NCBI GenBank assembly: GCA_009767595.1
Contig: VSDK01013337.1
Coordinates: 5,495-69,494 of the forward strand
Direction of reading: 5' to 3'
DNA from: Symbiodinium kawagutii
Lineage: Eukaryota; Sar; Dinophyceae; Suessiales; Symbiodiniaceae
Length of the DNA stretch: 64,000 nt
In this document: in pieces, positions 40,862 to 52,190 of the stretch
Layout of the letters: each line of letters starts with the position of its first letter
How positions within the stretch are numbered: the first letter of the stretch is position 1
The notes under the pieces: generated by a model
Databases searched by the model: none
What the model saw: the letters and a program-made list of their open reading frames with translations, nothing else
What the model was told of the DNA's origin: nothing
Translations under genes and position numbers: made by a program

Positions 40862-41233
40862 TCAGGCCGCAACTAGCGCGTTGCTGGTGAAGGCAAATGC
40901 GCGCACATTTGCTGAGGTACTCAGCAACCCCCTGCGTGGAACAGCTACAGACTCAGCTGGCCCCACTGTGGTTGTCGCAGGCCTCCAGGGTCCAGTTAGA
41001 AGGTAGTATCCCCAGCACCTCGCAGAAAGAGGACCATAGGAGTTGAAGCTTTTTGGAAGTTCCAATTGATCCAATTCTTTCGCAAGCTTAGAAAGCTGAC
41101 CCTGGAAGGGTGGATCCTTCGCCTCGTTTGGTGGCAAATCAACATGTCCAGCATATCCCATGAGCAGTTCCAGAATCGCTTCACGGTACTCCGTTGCGAC
41201 CTCAGAACATTCAGAACTGCTTAGCTGTTTCAT
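40862..41233 (-). CDS. Hypothetical exon(s), 123 open codons
   Basis: Open from ATG at 41233 to a stop at 40862. The part to about residue 70 has protein-like composition (EYREAILELLMGYAG; QLSKLAKELDQLELPK) and looks helical. After SFNSYGPLSA a GT dinucleotide follows GCGAG, so a splice donor there is possible and the remainder may be intron. No family recognised. It lies upstream of the Vps39-like exons on the same strand and might belong to that gene, but nothing shows it. Confidence 0.35.
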   Translation of the reverse strand: MKQLSSSECSEVATEYREAILELLMGYAGHVDLPPNEAKDPPFQGQLSKLAKELDQLELPKSFNSYGPLSARCWGYYLLTGPWRPATTTVGPAESVAVPRRGLLSTSANVRAFAFTSNALVAA

Positions 41234-44200
41234 GGATTACACTGGCCTTTATCAACCCTAATGGCATTGTTGACCATCTCCTTTGGTTCAGCAAAAGGGC
41301 ATTGCGCCAGTTGGCTCAATAATCCGCGCCTTCTTGTACTCTTCAGGTCTCTCCCCTGCTTTAGTGTGAGCATCAAGCCTCAACATATGTCAGAGCACTC
41401 CCTACCCTGCCAAAATTTCTAGACCAAACCATGGGAGGGGATTGCAGTGAGAACGGTTCTTCAAACTGGAACGTGAGCCACTGATAGGGGCGACAAGAAT
41501 TGTATCCTGAACAGAAACCTGAGTTCCATGTACAGCATCTGACCGTGTGTGCACATCTGTGGACCCTACAGGATCCGCAGGAAAAGCATCAACGGCCGAG
41601 TCCTTGCTGTAGACTCAGCTACCTCGTCCAGACCGGTGATTCTACAGTGACATGACTTCACTCAAGACTTAACTAACTTAACTCTGTCGCTTCAAAACAG
41701 TGTCGCTGGGAGTCCCTGCCAAAGAGGCTGCAGGATCCTACTTAACGGAGTTCGTTCAGCACTTTGCACTTTCTCCATTGGTAAAACTTTCGCAGGTCTC
41801 CTGTTGACTCTCTCGCTCTGCTCCGGGCTTCTTTGGCCTGTCATGGGCCCGACTATTCATGCTGTCCAAACGCTGCGCTCGTTTTGCTCTACACAAGTAA
41901 CCGAAGTAACCTAAACAGAATGCAATCAAATGCAATCAGCCGTGAACGCAGCTGTCCAGTGCCGGGGCTGCCCAAAGACAATACCACGAGCCCATGTAGG
42001 CAGGTTGGCAGAGAAGACAGACAGCTTCTCCTGGAGATGACCAGTGACTGGCGGATCCCTTGCCAAGGCTTGGACCGACGCTCTCCTGCAGCCTCTGAGC
42101 TTCCCTGGGGATGCGGTGATTCGCGATTCGCTGTCGCTACCAGAACAGTTGAAGCAAATCAAATGTCACACAGATTTTGCTCTTGGAGTGTTTGGTAGTA
42201 CTTGATCCGTTGGGGGGCCAATGTCTGAGACTACTCAGCTGAGGCTGTGAAAGTTGTAGCCCTTATTCCTCTGGCTGATTGTTGGAAGATGAGAAGTGAA
42301 GGAGGATCTTCCAAGCACTTCAAATCCCCTCTATCTCATTCTGTCTCTATTTTGCAAATCAGTCAACTCAGTAACACTCACCATGCACATCGTCTCCAGC
42401 CTGGCCATTAGTAAACGGCAGTAGATTTCTGCACGACTCAAGTCGTTCAGGTCGATACTGAGAATCTGCCTCAGGCATCACACGTATGTGCCAAGCCCTT
42501 GAGTCATCCTCACATATCGGATGAAAATACTGGCCTCACTAATGAGAATCATCCCAGATCATACCCTACGAACACAGCATTATCATCCCATTCCCAACCA
42601 GCCCAAACAAATTGGCACAAGTACTCTTCATGCCTGCTGGAGTTAAATGTTCATTGCTGGTTGATGTGTACAAGGGACAAATAGCCTTGGACTTTGACAA
42701 TGCTTCGTAGTGTTTGTTCTCCCGGCTGCAAAGCACCACACGTTCCTGCGCAGGTCGATATGCTTTGATGATCTTTGATGCGATAGGATCTTTCGAGCGG
42801 ATTTTTTCTCAACTCCGAAGCTCCTCGTGCAACTGAAGGGCTTCCAGGCGAGGCAAAAGCTGCTCGGAATCCAGGCCCTCCGCATCTTCAATGAACCTGG
42901 CGCTGCGCTAACCGTAGCTACACAGCGGCTGTAGAGTTGCCGATACCATCGGTGGACCGTTTGAACCTGCAAACTCAAGTGGTACCTGGTAAGGCCTGGT
43001 AAGGGTGATCTGTAGCAGCGCAAATTTCCAAAGTCGACTCTTGCAGGGACCAATCTGCATCATTTCCATTACTTTTCATATCTTTTCATTCTTCTCCCTT
43101 CCAAATGTGTTTCTCGAAAAAATAATGGGAAGAAACACGACCCTCATCATACCCCGTCCACCCACCTGAGAAATTTCGTCCTGGCAGGTGTCATTCCTTT
43201 GGCTCCGGGAAGAGACAGCTCCTGGAGAGAGCATCCCTGCACGAGCCAAGTACAAGAATGCGCTCCGTTGATTGCTTGAACATGAAGTGAACCCGTTGAT
43301 GGAAACAGTTGCACGGATTTGGCATGTTTAACATGATGTGGGCAAAAACAGGAAAAAAAGGCAAGGCCAAAGTCGGAAATGGAAACTCTCAAATTTCATG
43401 AGATCCAATCAAAGCGTCAACAAGGGCAAGACTACGGATTTCATGATTCACGTTGTCTGGCTCCAACGGGACTCCCAAAAAAAAACATTCACTAGTCTAC
43501 TTGATCACCAGAAGAAAATAGTCACACACACACACACCAAACAACAAACCAGCGGATAAAGTCCAGCTGCGGAATGCAGCTTTCCTGATCATTCAGTCTT
43601 TCATAAACATCAAGATGTCACTTGGCCAGCAGAAAGAAACTCCTCCTCCACTTTTGCAACGTATGCAAAACCAAGTTGAGCACAATGGCGTGGTTCCGCC
43701 TGTGAGCTGCGGAACTGTAGGCCAGGACTAGGACTGTCTCAGTTTACTGCTCCAATAAGTTGATCAACAAGGACTCAGTTTACTTGTTGGAAATTGCATG
43801 ACATGACACCTTCCTTGGAGCTGGCAGGGCTCGCTGAGTTTGTCTGGCAACAATCATGTCAAGTGGCTCACCTTCCCTGCTCCAAGCTTCGTGGCAGGAC
43901 CAGGACATCCATGTGAAGGCAGCCAGATTCACCAGGACATCCGGGATTGAGTTGGGATTGTTGGTGAAAAATGATGAAAGAATCGGTGATCATTTGTTTA
44001 CCACTCAGAATTCTCAGCAACTCACCTTGAAGGCCAAAGAATTAGGACTGAAGCGATGCAGGGAGGGCAACTCAAGGGACCCTCCCCGGTGACTTTGTCG
44101 CCTCCTTCTTTTGCACGAGGTCTTCAAGGAAACCCAGTACCAGGGAGGGATGACCTGGCATCGTGCCCTGCCTTCTCCTTCCCAGCTTCCAGCAACCCTG

Positions 44201-46340
44201 CAACATGATGTATTTGGTCCAGCAAATCTCAGCAACATCTCCGGAAGTTTCTTTTTGGATGTCCATAAGACCACTCGTTCCCTCAAACATCACCATGTTT
44301 AGCTGGTGCAGGGATTTGCAAATTCACCTGAGGCAAGCGCTACATTTTGGAGCAACTCAGCAATGTTGAGAATTCAGATGTCCTTCTCATGATGTGATGG
44401 AGTGCTCCCATAATCTTCAACCAAGAGCCCGGTTGGCTTTCCCAATTGGTGTTGCATGCCATTGACACTGTGTACTTGTACATGAACCCATGACTATTGT
44501 TTTCATGTTTTAACCCCTGGCTCATTAACCAGCCAATGAAGCGTGATTGATGGTAGTTAGCCACTCTTCCCCGTCAAGCACTATTAAGCCTAGCTTGTAA
44601 CCCCCAAGCCTGTCAACAATGGCGAAGTACTATTTGACCGGTTGAGACTGGCTCAACACCCGTATTTTCCAAAGTGTTGACTCCCTTATATATGTAACCC
44701 TTCTGACTCCCATGTATGAGTGCCCGTCAAGTGCTGTTGCCGCACACCACCTGCACCTTCCAACAACTTCAGAACTTCATCTGCAGAAAGGACCTGCAGC
44801 CCCCAGTGAGGTCCTCACCACCCTGCTGGAGAATTGAGAATTGATCAAAATCTAGACCACAGGATTAACCAACCAAGGCCGGGAGGGATTGAGACTGATG
44901 TTTATGATCTGTGATAAAGCCCTTTTCAGTGGTCAAATGATCCGCAACAAAAAGCAAATATTCATTGATGGTGTTCCCAGCTTGTGCGACGTAGTGTGCA
45001 TACATTTGTGACCTTTAGAGCCAATGCCTACTTCATATGAAGCCATTTTCGGATTGAAGTGATCCCGAGGCTCATCGCAACCTTGCACACAACAAACGTG
45101 TACGGTACCAGGTCCGATCATATCCTTTAAGACCTAGCAACCAACAAGCATGGGTCACACAATACCACTCGCCGCAGGTGCAAGCGTACTTGCATATGTA
45201 CATATGAACGTGTATATAAAGATATATTATAAAGATATATATCATGTAAGCATGCATATAAGGGAGCAAGCAATGGATTCAATGGAGGGCTATAAAACAA
45301 AAAACATCCAAGGCAACTATATATTGCGGTTACTGATGGTTACTGCTTGATGATTCTGAAAATGATTAATATGGAAACCATCCATCAACTGATGGTCTGG
45401 GACCGCAAAGTCATAGCCACGAACTGTTTTTCCAACAGATTACTGGTCCAATCTCTCGGCTTGTAAAGCAAATCTACGATCAGCACATGACCACGCCTCT
45501 ACGCCTCCTCGATTGGCTGTGAAGACCTAAGAAACAACTGGCTGAGCGGTGGAAAGCACATGCTGGGCCGACATTGACACCAGCATTACAATCATTACAC
45601 TTGGGGAATGATTTCTCAGGTGTCCATAACAAATGGACCCTGAACATGGATGGTTTCTGCCCCAAAAATGGTGGACAGCAGGGCCACCAAAGAAAAACTT
45701 GACCGCTGATGGATGCTGATGGTCTGTTTAGCCAAGTGACTGGCAGCACGGCAGGCGGATCCACTGCGAGAATTTGAGGGACGAACCTTGCCATAGTCCA
45801 AGATGCACAAGGAAAAACTGACCGAATTTGTGTGTAACCCGAGCACCTGAAAAGTGCCTTTCCATGCAGGATGTATACCCTCAAGAACCTGAAAATGAAC
45901 ACTCTAGGTGGGAAACCAGTGGTTTTGAGGATGCGCAAACTATGGATTTTTGGATACACCGAAATCAGCTGAAAGCTATCAGCACTGATCTCACCAAAAG
46001 ACTACCTGATTGGCAGATCTAGCTTGGAAGTTCAAGCTACCCCGATCCTGTGATGCCACTTGTGGATTCTGCCAGTGGATTCTGCCAGCCAAATTTGGAG
46101 CCTGGGAATGTCCATCATTTGCAGAGAATCCCATAATTATTTCATCAGCAGCCCACAGGCATCAGCTGGTATTGGCCACCAATGGCCATGCCATGACTTG
46201 ACCATGGAGTAACCATAAGCATCAACCATGAACTGATCATTGTCAACCATCCTTCACCATCACCATGTCCTAGGCCCAGCTACTGCCGGAGCAAGTCTGC
46301 ACTATTCGAAGCGCAGCAACTCCTGGTGGCCGCCCATCCC
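41234..46340. other. No confident gene apart from the small exon at 42.8 kb
   Basis: Several ORFs of 60-160 codons lack motifs. Minus-strand peptides near 44.1-44.3 kb (VLGFLEDLVQKKEATKS) and 41.9-42.2 kb have protein-like composition but unclear boundaries. Confidence 0.35.
42826..42896 (-). CDS. Hypothetical internal exon
   Basis: A CAG acceptor precedes an open stretch reading FIEDAEGLDSEQLLPRLEAL with GC-rich third positions. The right boundary may use a GA donor near 42826, approximate. Product unknown; it could belong to the Vps39-like gene downstream. Confidence 0.35.
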
Positions 46341-46349
46341 CGGCATCAT

Positions 46350-47330
46350 GACTTGAGGATGGTCAATCATGTCAATGACTGCGTTGATCATGGTTCAATG
46401 ATCATGGTTGATTATGACTTGACGACTGAATGGTTGCCATACTCATTCATGGATGATTTAGAATGGTTGACTTATCATGACTTCATGACTAGTAACCCCG
46501 AATGATGGTCCAAATAGTGGTTGATTACGCGTCATCATGGTCACTGACATCACGATGGTTGATTATGAGTCATGACACATGACAACAAAAACCTCTCTAT
46601 ATAGTTGATAATGATTCTAAATTGTTGATAGTAGTAATAATCCTTGATGATGGTTCGGAATAGCCAATAGTAGGAAATAATCTTTGAAAATGGTTGATAA
46701 TGGAATGGTTGACAATGGCTGATTCTGACTGATACTGGTTCATAATGGTTGATACTGGTTGATTCAATCACGGCGCAGAATGGCTATCAATGGTTGAGAA
46801 CTATCAGCATATAATCGTTGATAGTGGTTGATAAAGCTTGATATGGTTGATAGTGATTAATAATAGCTCACAATGACTATTGATGACTGACAATGGCTAA
46901 TAATGACTAGTAATGGCTAATACTGGCTGATAACGGCTGACAGATCAATCATGGCTCATAATGGCTAGCAGGGGTTGATACTGCTAACAATAGTGGTTGA
47001 CACTGCTTAATGGCCAATAGTGGTTAATAGTGCTTTACACTGACTAATGATCGTTAGTAATGGTTGACAATGGTCGATATTGGTCGATCGTGGTCGATAG
47101 TGGTCAATAGTGGCCAAGACTTGGTAACACTGCTCAATCATTCTTAGTCATGGTTGATATGTGTGTGTATGGATGGTGCAAAATTCTAGTTGACTGGTTG
47201 ATCAATGGCAAATTAATGACTAATAGTGAAGAAGGCTAGACGGTCAACAATTGGTTCTTACTGTTGAGAAGCCTTGATGGTTAATGTGAATGATTTACAA
47301 TGGCTGAAAATGGTTGTTCATACTTAACCG
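46350..47330. repeat. Degenerate array of TGGTTGATA-like units
   Basis: Nearly 1 kb of 8-15 nt variants of AATGGTTGATA, with interspersed reverse-complement-like ATCATGGTTGA. Period and sequence drift continuously. No exon seen. Confidence 0.8.
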
Positions 47331-47559
47331 TCCTCACTTTCTGGAGATCTATAATGCTACATAATCAACCACACATGTCCAATTGGGAAACACCAGCTTG
47401 TTCCCGTAAATCAGGGATGCTTCATCACTAACGAGGATCTGCCTACAATGGTAGAGATACCACGTTGCATGCTACACGGATGAGAATGTAGCATTGGTGT
47501 CAAGGAACTCTCTAAAACAAGAACGCATTCGCATGACAATTAATCAAATGCGTTCGCAT

Positions 47560-47682
47560 GGCAATGGAATGTCATGGAATGTAGTGGAATGTAATGGAAT
47601 GTAATGGAATGTAGTGGAAGGTAATGGATTGTAATGGAATGTAATGGAATGTAATTAAATGTAATGGAATGTAACGGATCAT
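47560..47682. repeat. Pentamer array of GGAAT/TGTAA units
   Basis: About 12 units close to TGTAATGGAA. Every frame is open on the minus strand, which gives a spurious ORF. It lies just downstream of the last recognised exon of the helix-rich gene. Confidence 0.9.
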
Positions 47683-47752
47683 CCCCGTAAGGAAATTTGT
47701 ATTGGCTGAGTTGATCTTTCATTGGAGTCCTTTTCGCTACCACTTTCCCAGC

Positions 47753-50700
47753 CTGAGAACCTCCACCATCTCGGCAATGATCTGAGAGGTTGATAAGCGA
47801 ATATCCGTCCTCTGGGAGGTGAGGACCGGAAGACGAACGGGTTGGATAAAATCTCTTAAAATACAATACCTGTAGCTGGGAAATCCACTATTTGTAGTGG
47901 TTTCATGTGGTTTCCCTATGAATATGTGTATCTATGTATGCGATTTTACTCTGGTTTATACTGGTTTCCAATATAACAACATGGTGATTTCTGGCCTCCG
48001 GGGTACCTTGATGAGTTGTGTTGGAAGCTCCTCTTCTCGGACAGCAACAAACTCCACTCACGCAGAGCGAGGTCGTAGCGCTCATGCGCCTTGCACAAGC
48101 GTGCCAGCATATCCTGAGTGCAGGCAAGTGACTCAGCTCAACCTGAATCATGGCCTGGTGGCCTATCCATGGTGATGGCTGGGGGATCACTTGCTCCCCA
48201 CTATACAGTAATATACAGTACCTTCAAATACCTGCAATCTTTCATGAAAAAATCAATCGTTTTGGGGGGGTACACATGGGTACACCAGGGTACAATCCAT
48301 TGATTACTGTAATTTGTGGACTATGGAGAGCCCCATAGTTGCGGCCCAAGCGCTAGTCTCCCTCGCTGTCGCAGAAAGCCTCACGGTTCTGCTTCTGTGA
48401 ACAGAGCACTTGGAGTTCTTGCACTGTTCAGCGTTGCGTCCACTGGAAACATCCAGTGAGAATTTCATGGAACTTTGAAGTTGGACAGTCAGTGCAAACC
48501 ATTCATACACAAGTAGTTCAGATACTGTCGTAGTTCATTGTTTAGTATGTTCGTAGGTGTGCTCAACAGCCGAGATTACTTGGATCACAGGAGCATTCCC
48601 ATCTCGCTCCCCTGCTGCCTTCACAGTCTTCCACTTGACATTTCACTCCGCGCTCCAGCACTTCAGTAAGGGCAAGATCATCCTGGCGACTGGCAAGTTT
48701 TACCTAGGGCAGCACCCGAAGTTCCAGCACGTCGAGTTTTTGCATTAATCATACTTTGTTCGTTGCTGATCTCTTCTAAAAGGTGAGAAGTGCCAGTGAA
48801 AGTCAATTAAAGTCAATGATTTGGGGAAGTGACTCGGCGTGACCAACCGACAGATTGTTTTACTCGCGCTTCATGGCGCATGAATTTACGATCCCTGTGC
48901 AGCTGACATCCAAATTCCAAATTCTTCGATTTTTTACTGAAGAGTTTCAGAGCTTCGGTTGCTGAAGATGCTCCCGGCCAACAAGTGCCGTCAAAGCTTT
49001 CAACTGGATCTAAGGGTGCGAACTGCCACTGTCGAAAGTTCTAAAGGTTGAGAATTGCAAGGTCGGTTAGTTACAAAGGGCAAAGGGGCCCACAGGGGCC
49101 CAGAGGGGGCCGAATACCTTGCCTACAACAAGTGTACACGCAGCTGCAGGCACCATTCTAAGGGACGTCTCATTCCACGCCTCATTTGACTCCAACAGAA
49201 GCTTTAACAGCCTCAAGCGCGCAGGTGTAGCACCTGATCAAACCATGTGGTACTACGATAGGTTCTATCCTCCCATAGAATTCATATGAAAGTCTGTGAT
49301 ATGTAATGGGATGTATTTATAAAACTAGATTCATTCGAAAATACATAGCGAAATACAGGCATCATATCATATTATATCGGACTACATAAATACGATGGAA
49401 TAATATGGAACACAACATTGCAAATCATGAATATGCGTGCGTATATGTACATATAGATTAACACATTGTTTTACGTCGCATGGAATTCTAGAACCCTGCA
49501 TTATATTTTGTAACATAAAATCTTGTGACGGTATCTTTCATAAAACCAAATCGCAGTACGGTATAGAGCATTATATGCTACTAAAATCGATCGAACACAT
49601 GCTGTATGATACCATATTGTCTTGTATCATATCATGTGCTGCTACGTATACACCTGTGTAGTGTGTGAGTAAATAAACAAATAAAGAAAGACACAAATAA
49701 AGAGAGAAAAAAAATGAATTAACAAATAAATATGTCTATAAATATATATATATATATATTGCATGGGGTAGATTCCTCCGACCAATGGCTGATTCCCCTT
49801 GTTTGGCCGGTTTGCTTTGGTTGTGGTCACTCTGGTTCATTTGGTCAGCTTGGTTTGTTGATTGGTTGGTTAGTTTCCGTGGCCAAGTCGGCTGTCACGG
49901 GTCTATACCTTGGTCGCCATGTTCAGTAGATAGCACCAATCTCGAATGCACTGTCGATCAGCCAAAAACCGGACAAGTCGACAGCTCAACTGAGCTCCAC
50001 TCAGTGTGTCAATCGCTCTCTGCAAAGCTGGCTGAGCGGCCCCCTGCAAGAACTGGAACATGCACGCAGTTGAAGATTTTGGGATCAGAAATCCATGGCT
50101 CTCGCATCAAATAGCTTGCAAATCTGCCTGCACCTTTTGCTAGAGTAGTGTCTTGATGCAAGCGGTCACAATTGCAGCACGCCTGCGCATTTGGTTCTGC
50201 CATCCGCTCCTGCAATCATCAAATTTCATGAGCCAATGCTGACTGTTGAGCCGATGTTCTGCAAAGGGATGCAATCACACAAAAGCAAAACTGAATCAAA
50301 AATGATTAAAAAAGCATCATGAATCAAGATGAATCAAGAGATGCTAGGCACTTCTACCGGCCAGCTGCTGCCAAGGCAAGCTCCCGACACTCCTGATTCA
50401 GCAAGGCCTCTCGCTGCTTCAACAAGAATGGTGCAGCCACCTCGGCGAAAGTGCGTTTCTCAAGCTGTTTAACCGAGGTGAAAAGCCGCGGAACACAATA
50501 CGCAAAAGGGAAAAATGCATTGATCAATGGGGATCCATGGGGATCAATTGGGATGAATAGGGATCCATCAGCAACAGGGATTCTAAATGCATTCTGAACT
50601 CACCGAACATCAGTCGTTTGATATCCCATGTTCCTGCACTGTCATCCAGCTGCCCTCGGCAGAATTTGGTGATAGAATGTATCCACTAACGAGAAAACTC

Positions 50701-50773
50701 TGAAACTCCGAAGCACGCGATTTTGACTGGTTCCCAGTGGGTCATTGCGGTCGCGAATTGAAGGTAGAGACAT
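47753..50773 (-). CDS. Unrecognised multi-exon gene, helix-rich protein
   Basis: Exons with matching phases: 50654-50773 (ATG at 50773, begins MSLPSIRDRNDPLG), 50358-50464 (LEKRTFAEVAAPFLL), 50183-50209, then at least one unresolved exon, 48619 to 48682 or 48703 (DDLALTEVLERGVKC), 48365-48423 (QELQVLCSQKQNREAF), 48007-48113 (DMLARLCKAHERYDLALREW) and 47753-47809 (TDIRLSTSQIIAEMVEVLR). Donors include GC, GT and GA; acceptors are AG. An AG two bases before the ATG could be the spliced-leader acceptor. The peptides are rich in Leu, Glu, Lys and Arg, without Pro, and read like long helices or coiled coil. I recognise no family. The 3' end is not found; more exons may lie below 47.7 kb. Confidence 0.6.
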
Positions 50774-51114
50774 TGCTGTGGAGAGCGTCTGAGGCATCCC
50801 TGGGTCAGGATGCACCGGATACCAGCAGGTGCACTGAAATCATTGCTGTGGAGAAAGGTATGTCCTGCGATCCACCTGCAGGGATCAGAAGTCACCTGGT
50901 GCAGGGACTACAGAGATCTATCAATCAACATGTTACGGTCCGTTTTAGTGAGGCATATCTTAAACATATTAAGCTATGGAGGCAGTGGGCTTAGCAATGG
51001 TCCACGCCCCCAGTTCTTGGTCATGCCACGGATGATCCTAAAATTCGCAATTCTCAGCTGGCTAGACACAGGCCTGTTTGTGACAATCCCTTGCAACTCG
51101 TGAACTGCTATCTT

Positions 51115-51440
51115 AACTTCTAAACTCCTGTCTAAACTCCTGATCAAGCTCCTATAAAAACTCCTGTTGAAACCCTTCATCTACCCCCTTCTAAATTCCT
51201 GTCTAAACTCTTATCTAAACTCCCATCTAACTTATTATCTAATTCTCTTTCTAAGCTCCTATCTGAACTTCTATCCAAACTTCTATTTAAACTCCTCTCC
51301 AAACTCTTGTCCAAACTTCTAACTAAGCATGTAGACTTCTATCTACACTCCTAGAAAAGCTTCTATCTAAACTCCTACGTAGAGTGCTATCTAAACTCCT
51401 ATATAAAAACTATCAAGCTCCGACCTAAACTTCAGTCTAC
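51115..51440. repeat. Decayed tandem array, unit close to AACTCCTATCTA
   Basis: Roughly 25 diverged copies of a 12-14 nt unit with many substitutions and small indels. No coding potential seen. Confidence 0.85.
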
Positions 51441-51477
51441 AACTGCATCAAGCAGTGCACCCAACTGACTCATTGAC

Positions 51478-51591
51478 TTACAGCTTCGACCCGCTGCAGC
51501 AAGGAAACCCTGGCGCAGCTGTTGAAGTAACTCGAGTGGCGAAAGCCACGAAATCCATTGGGATCTCCGCAAATGGGGGTACCCCAGCCAT
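51478..51591 (-). CDS. Candidate terminal exon next to the retrotransposon 3' end, unknown product
   Basis: A CAG acceptor at 51592-51594 precedes 37 open codons beginning ATGGCTGGGGTACC and ending in TAA at 51478. The peptide starts MAGVPPFAEIPMDFVAFATR. It lies 35 bp outside the element on the same strand. If real, it is either a tiny gene or the last exon of a gene whose intron received the element. No family is recognised. Confidence 0.3.
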   Translation of the reverse strand: MAGVPPFAEIPMDFVAFATRVTSTAAPGFPCCSGSKL

Positions 51592-51625
51592 CTGCAAGTG
51601 CAGCAGCTATTCATGTTCGTGTCAT

Positions 51626-51798
51626 GACAAATGCTGTGCAATGAAGTGCAGCCCTCCCTCCCAACCTTTTGTGCGCATCGTCCAGCCTTCGCAGCATGGA
51701 TGTCGATGTGTAGCTTGCTTCTGGGTGAGCATGCACTCCATCCCAGCTCCTGCGAGTGCAAGCTCAACACATGGAGTGTGCTTACAACACCATCTCCC
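51626..51798 (-). repeat. Split direct repeat B2 (3' end of the retrotransposon)
   Basis: 173 nt, second copy of B1; its end at 51626 is the 3' terminus. A 46-nt spacer (51799-51844), containing TATAAAA on the plus strand, separates it from A2. Confidence 0.94.
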
Positions 51799-51844
51799 TA
51801 TAAAATGGGCTAAAAGGATCTTGCTTTTAGAAGAGGAGGGTGGG

Positions 51845-51971
51845 AAATTTTATAGGGATGGGTTGCCAGGGTCTTGACCCAAAATGGCAACCATGAGAAT
51901 TCAATTCCCTCCCAACCACCCTGTGAATTATGCTTGCATTTGTCACTTCAAACAATGATATTGTTTTACAC
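51845..51971 (-). repeat. Split direct repeat A2
   Basis: 127-nt copy of A1, directly abutting B1 at 51971|51972. In this element type the B1-A2 block is thought to template closure of the circular DNA, because it already carries the sequence that joins the two ends. Confidence 0.95.
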
Positions 51972-51980
51972 GACAAATGC
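51936..51980. promoter_or_regulatory. Symmetric 45-bp palindrome across the B1|A2 junction, candidate recombinase site
   Basis: Plus strand: GCATTTGTC, 7 nt, ACAAT-GAT-ATTGT, 7 nt, GACAAATGC. The outer 9-nt arms are perfect reverse complements with equal 7-nt spacers. The right arm is the first 9 nt of B1 and the rest is A2, so both arms occur together only at this junction and in the predicted circle. The junction also sits in an 8-nt segment bounded by inverted TTGT/ACAA, similar to the arms and spacer of tyrosine-recombinase sites. The recombinase role is an inference. Confidence 0.55.
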
Positions 51981-52144
51981 TGCGCAATGAAGTGCAGCCC
52001 TCCCTCCCAACCTTTTGTGCGCATCGTCCAGCCTTCGCAGCATGGATGTCGATGTGTAGCTTGCTTCTGGGTGAGCATGCACTCCATCCCAGCTCCTGCG
52101 AGTGCAAGCTCAACACATGGAGTGTGCTTACAACACCATCTCCC
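51972..52144 (-). repeat. Split direct repeat B1
   Basis: 173-nt direct repeat of 51626-51798, differing by about one base near 51983. It lies 46 nt downstream of the recombinase stop codon. Confidence 0.95.
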
Positions 52145-52190
52145 AATTCATAGCGCACTGCATGTTGGGGCAACTTTTGAGAAGGCGCGA

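Noticed and set aside
44230..44296. VMFEGTSGL resembling V-type ATPase subunit B
   Set aside because: Only eight residues match and no other part of that subunit is found nearby.
48557..48748. 63-codon plus-strand ORF with protein-like end
   Set aside because: The minus strand has exons here (48619-48682) that fit neighbouring exons in phase, so the plus ORF is antisense shadow.
51626..52144. Direct repeats read as long terminal repeats of an LTR retrotransposon
   Set aside because: The repeats are interleaved (B1-A2-B2 at one end, A1 at the other), no integrase is present, and a tyrosine recombinase is.
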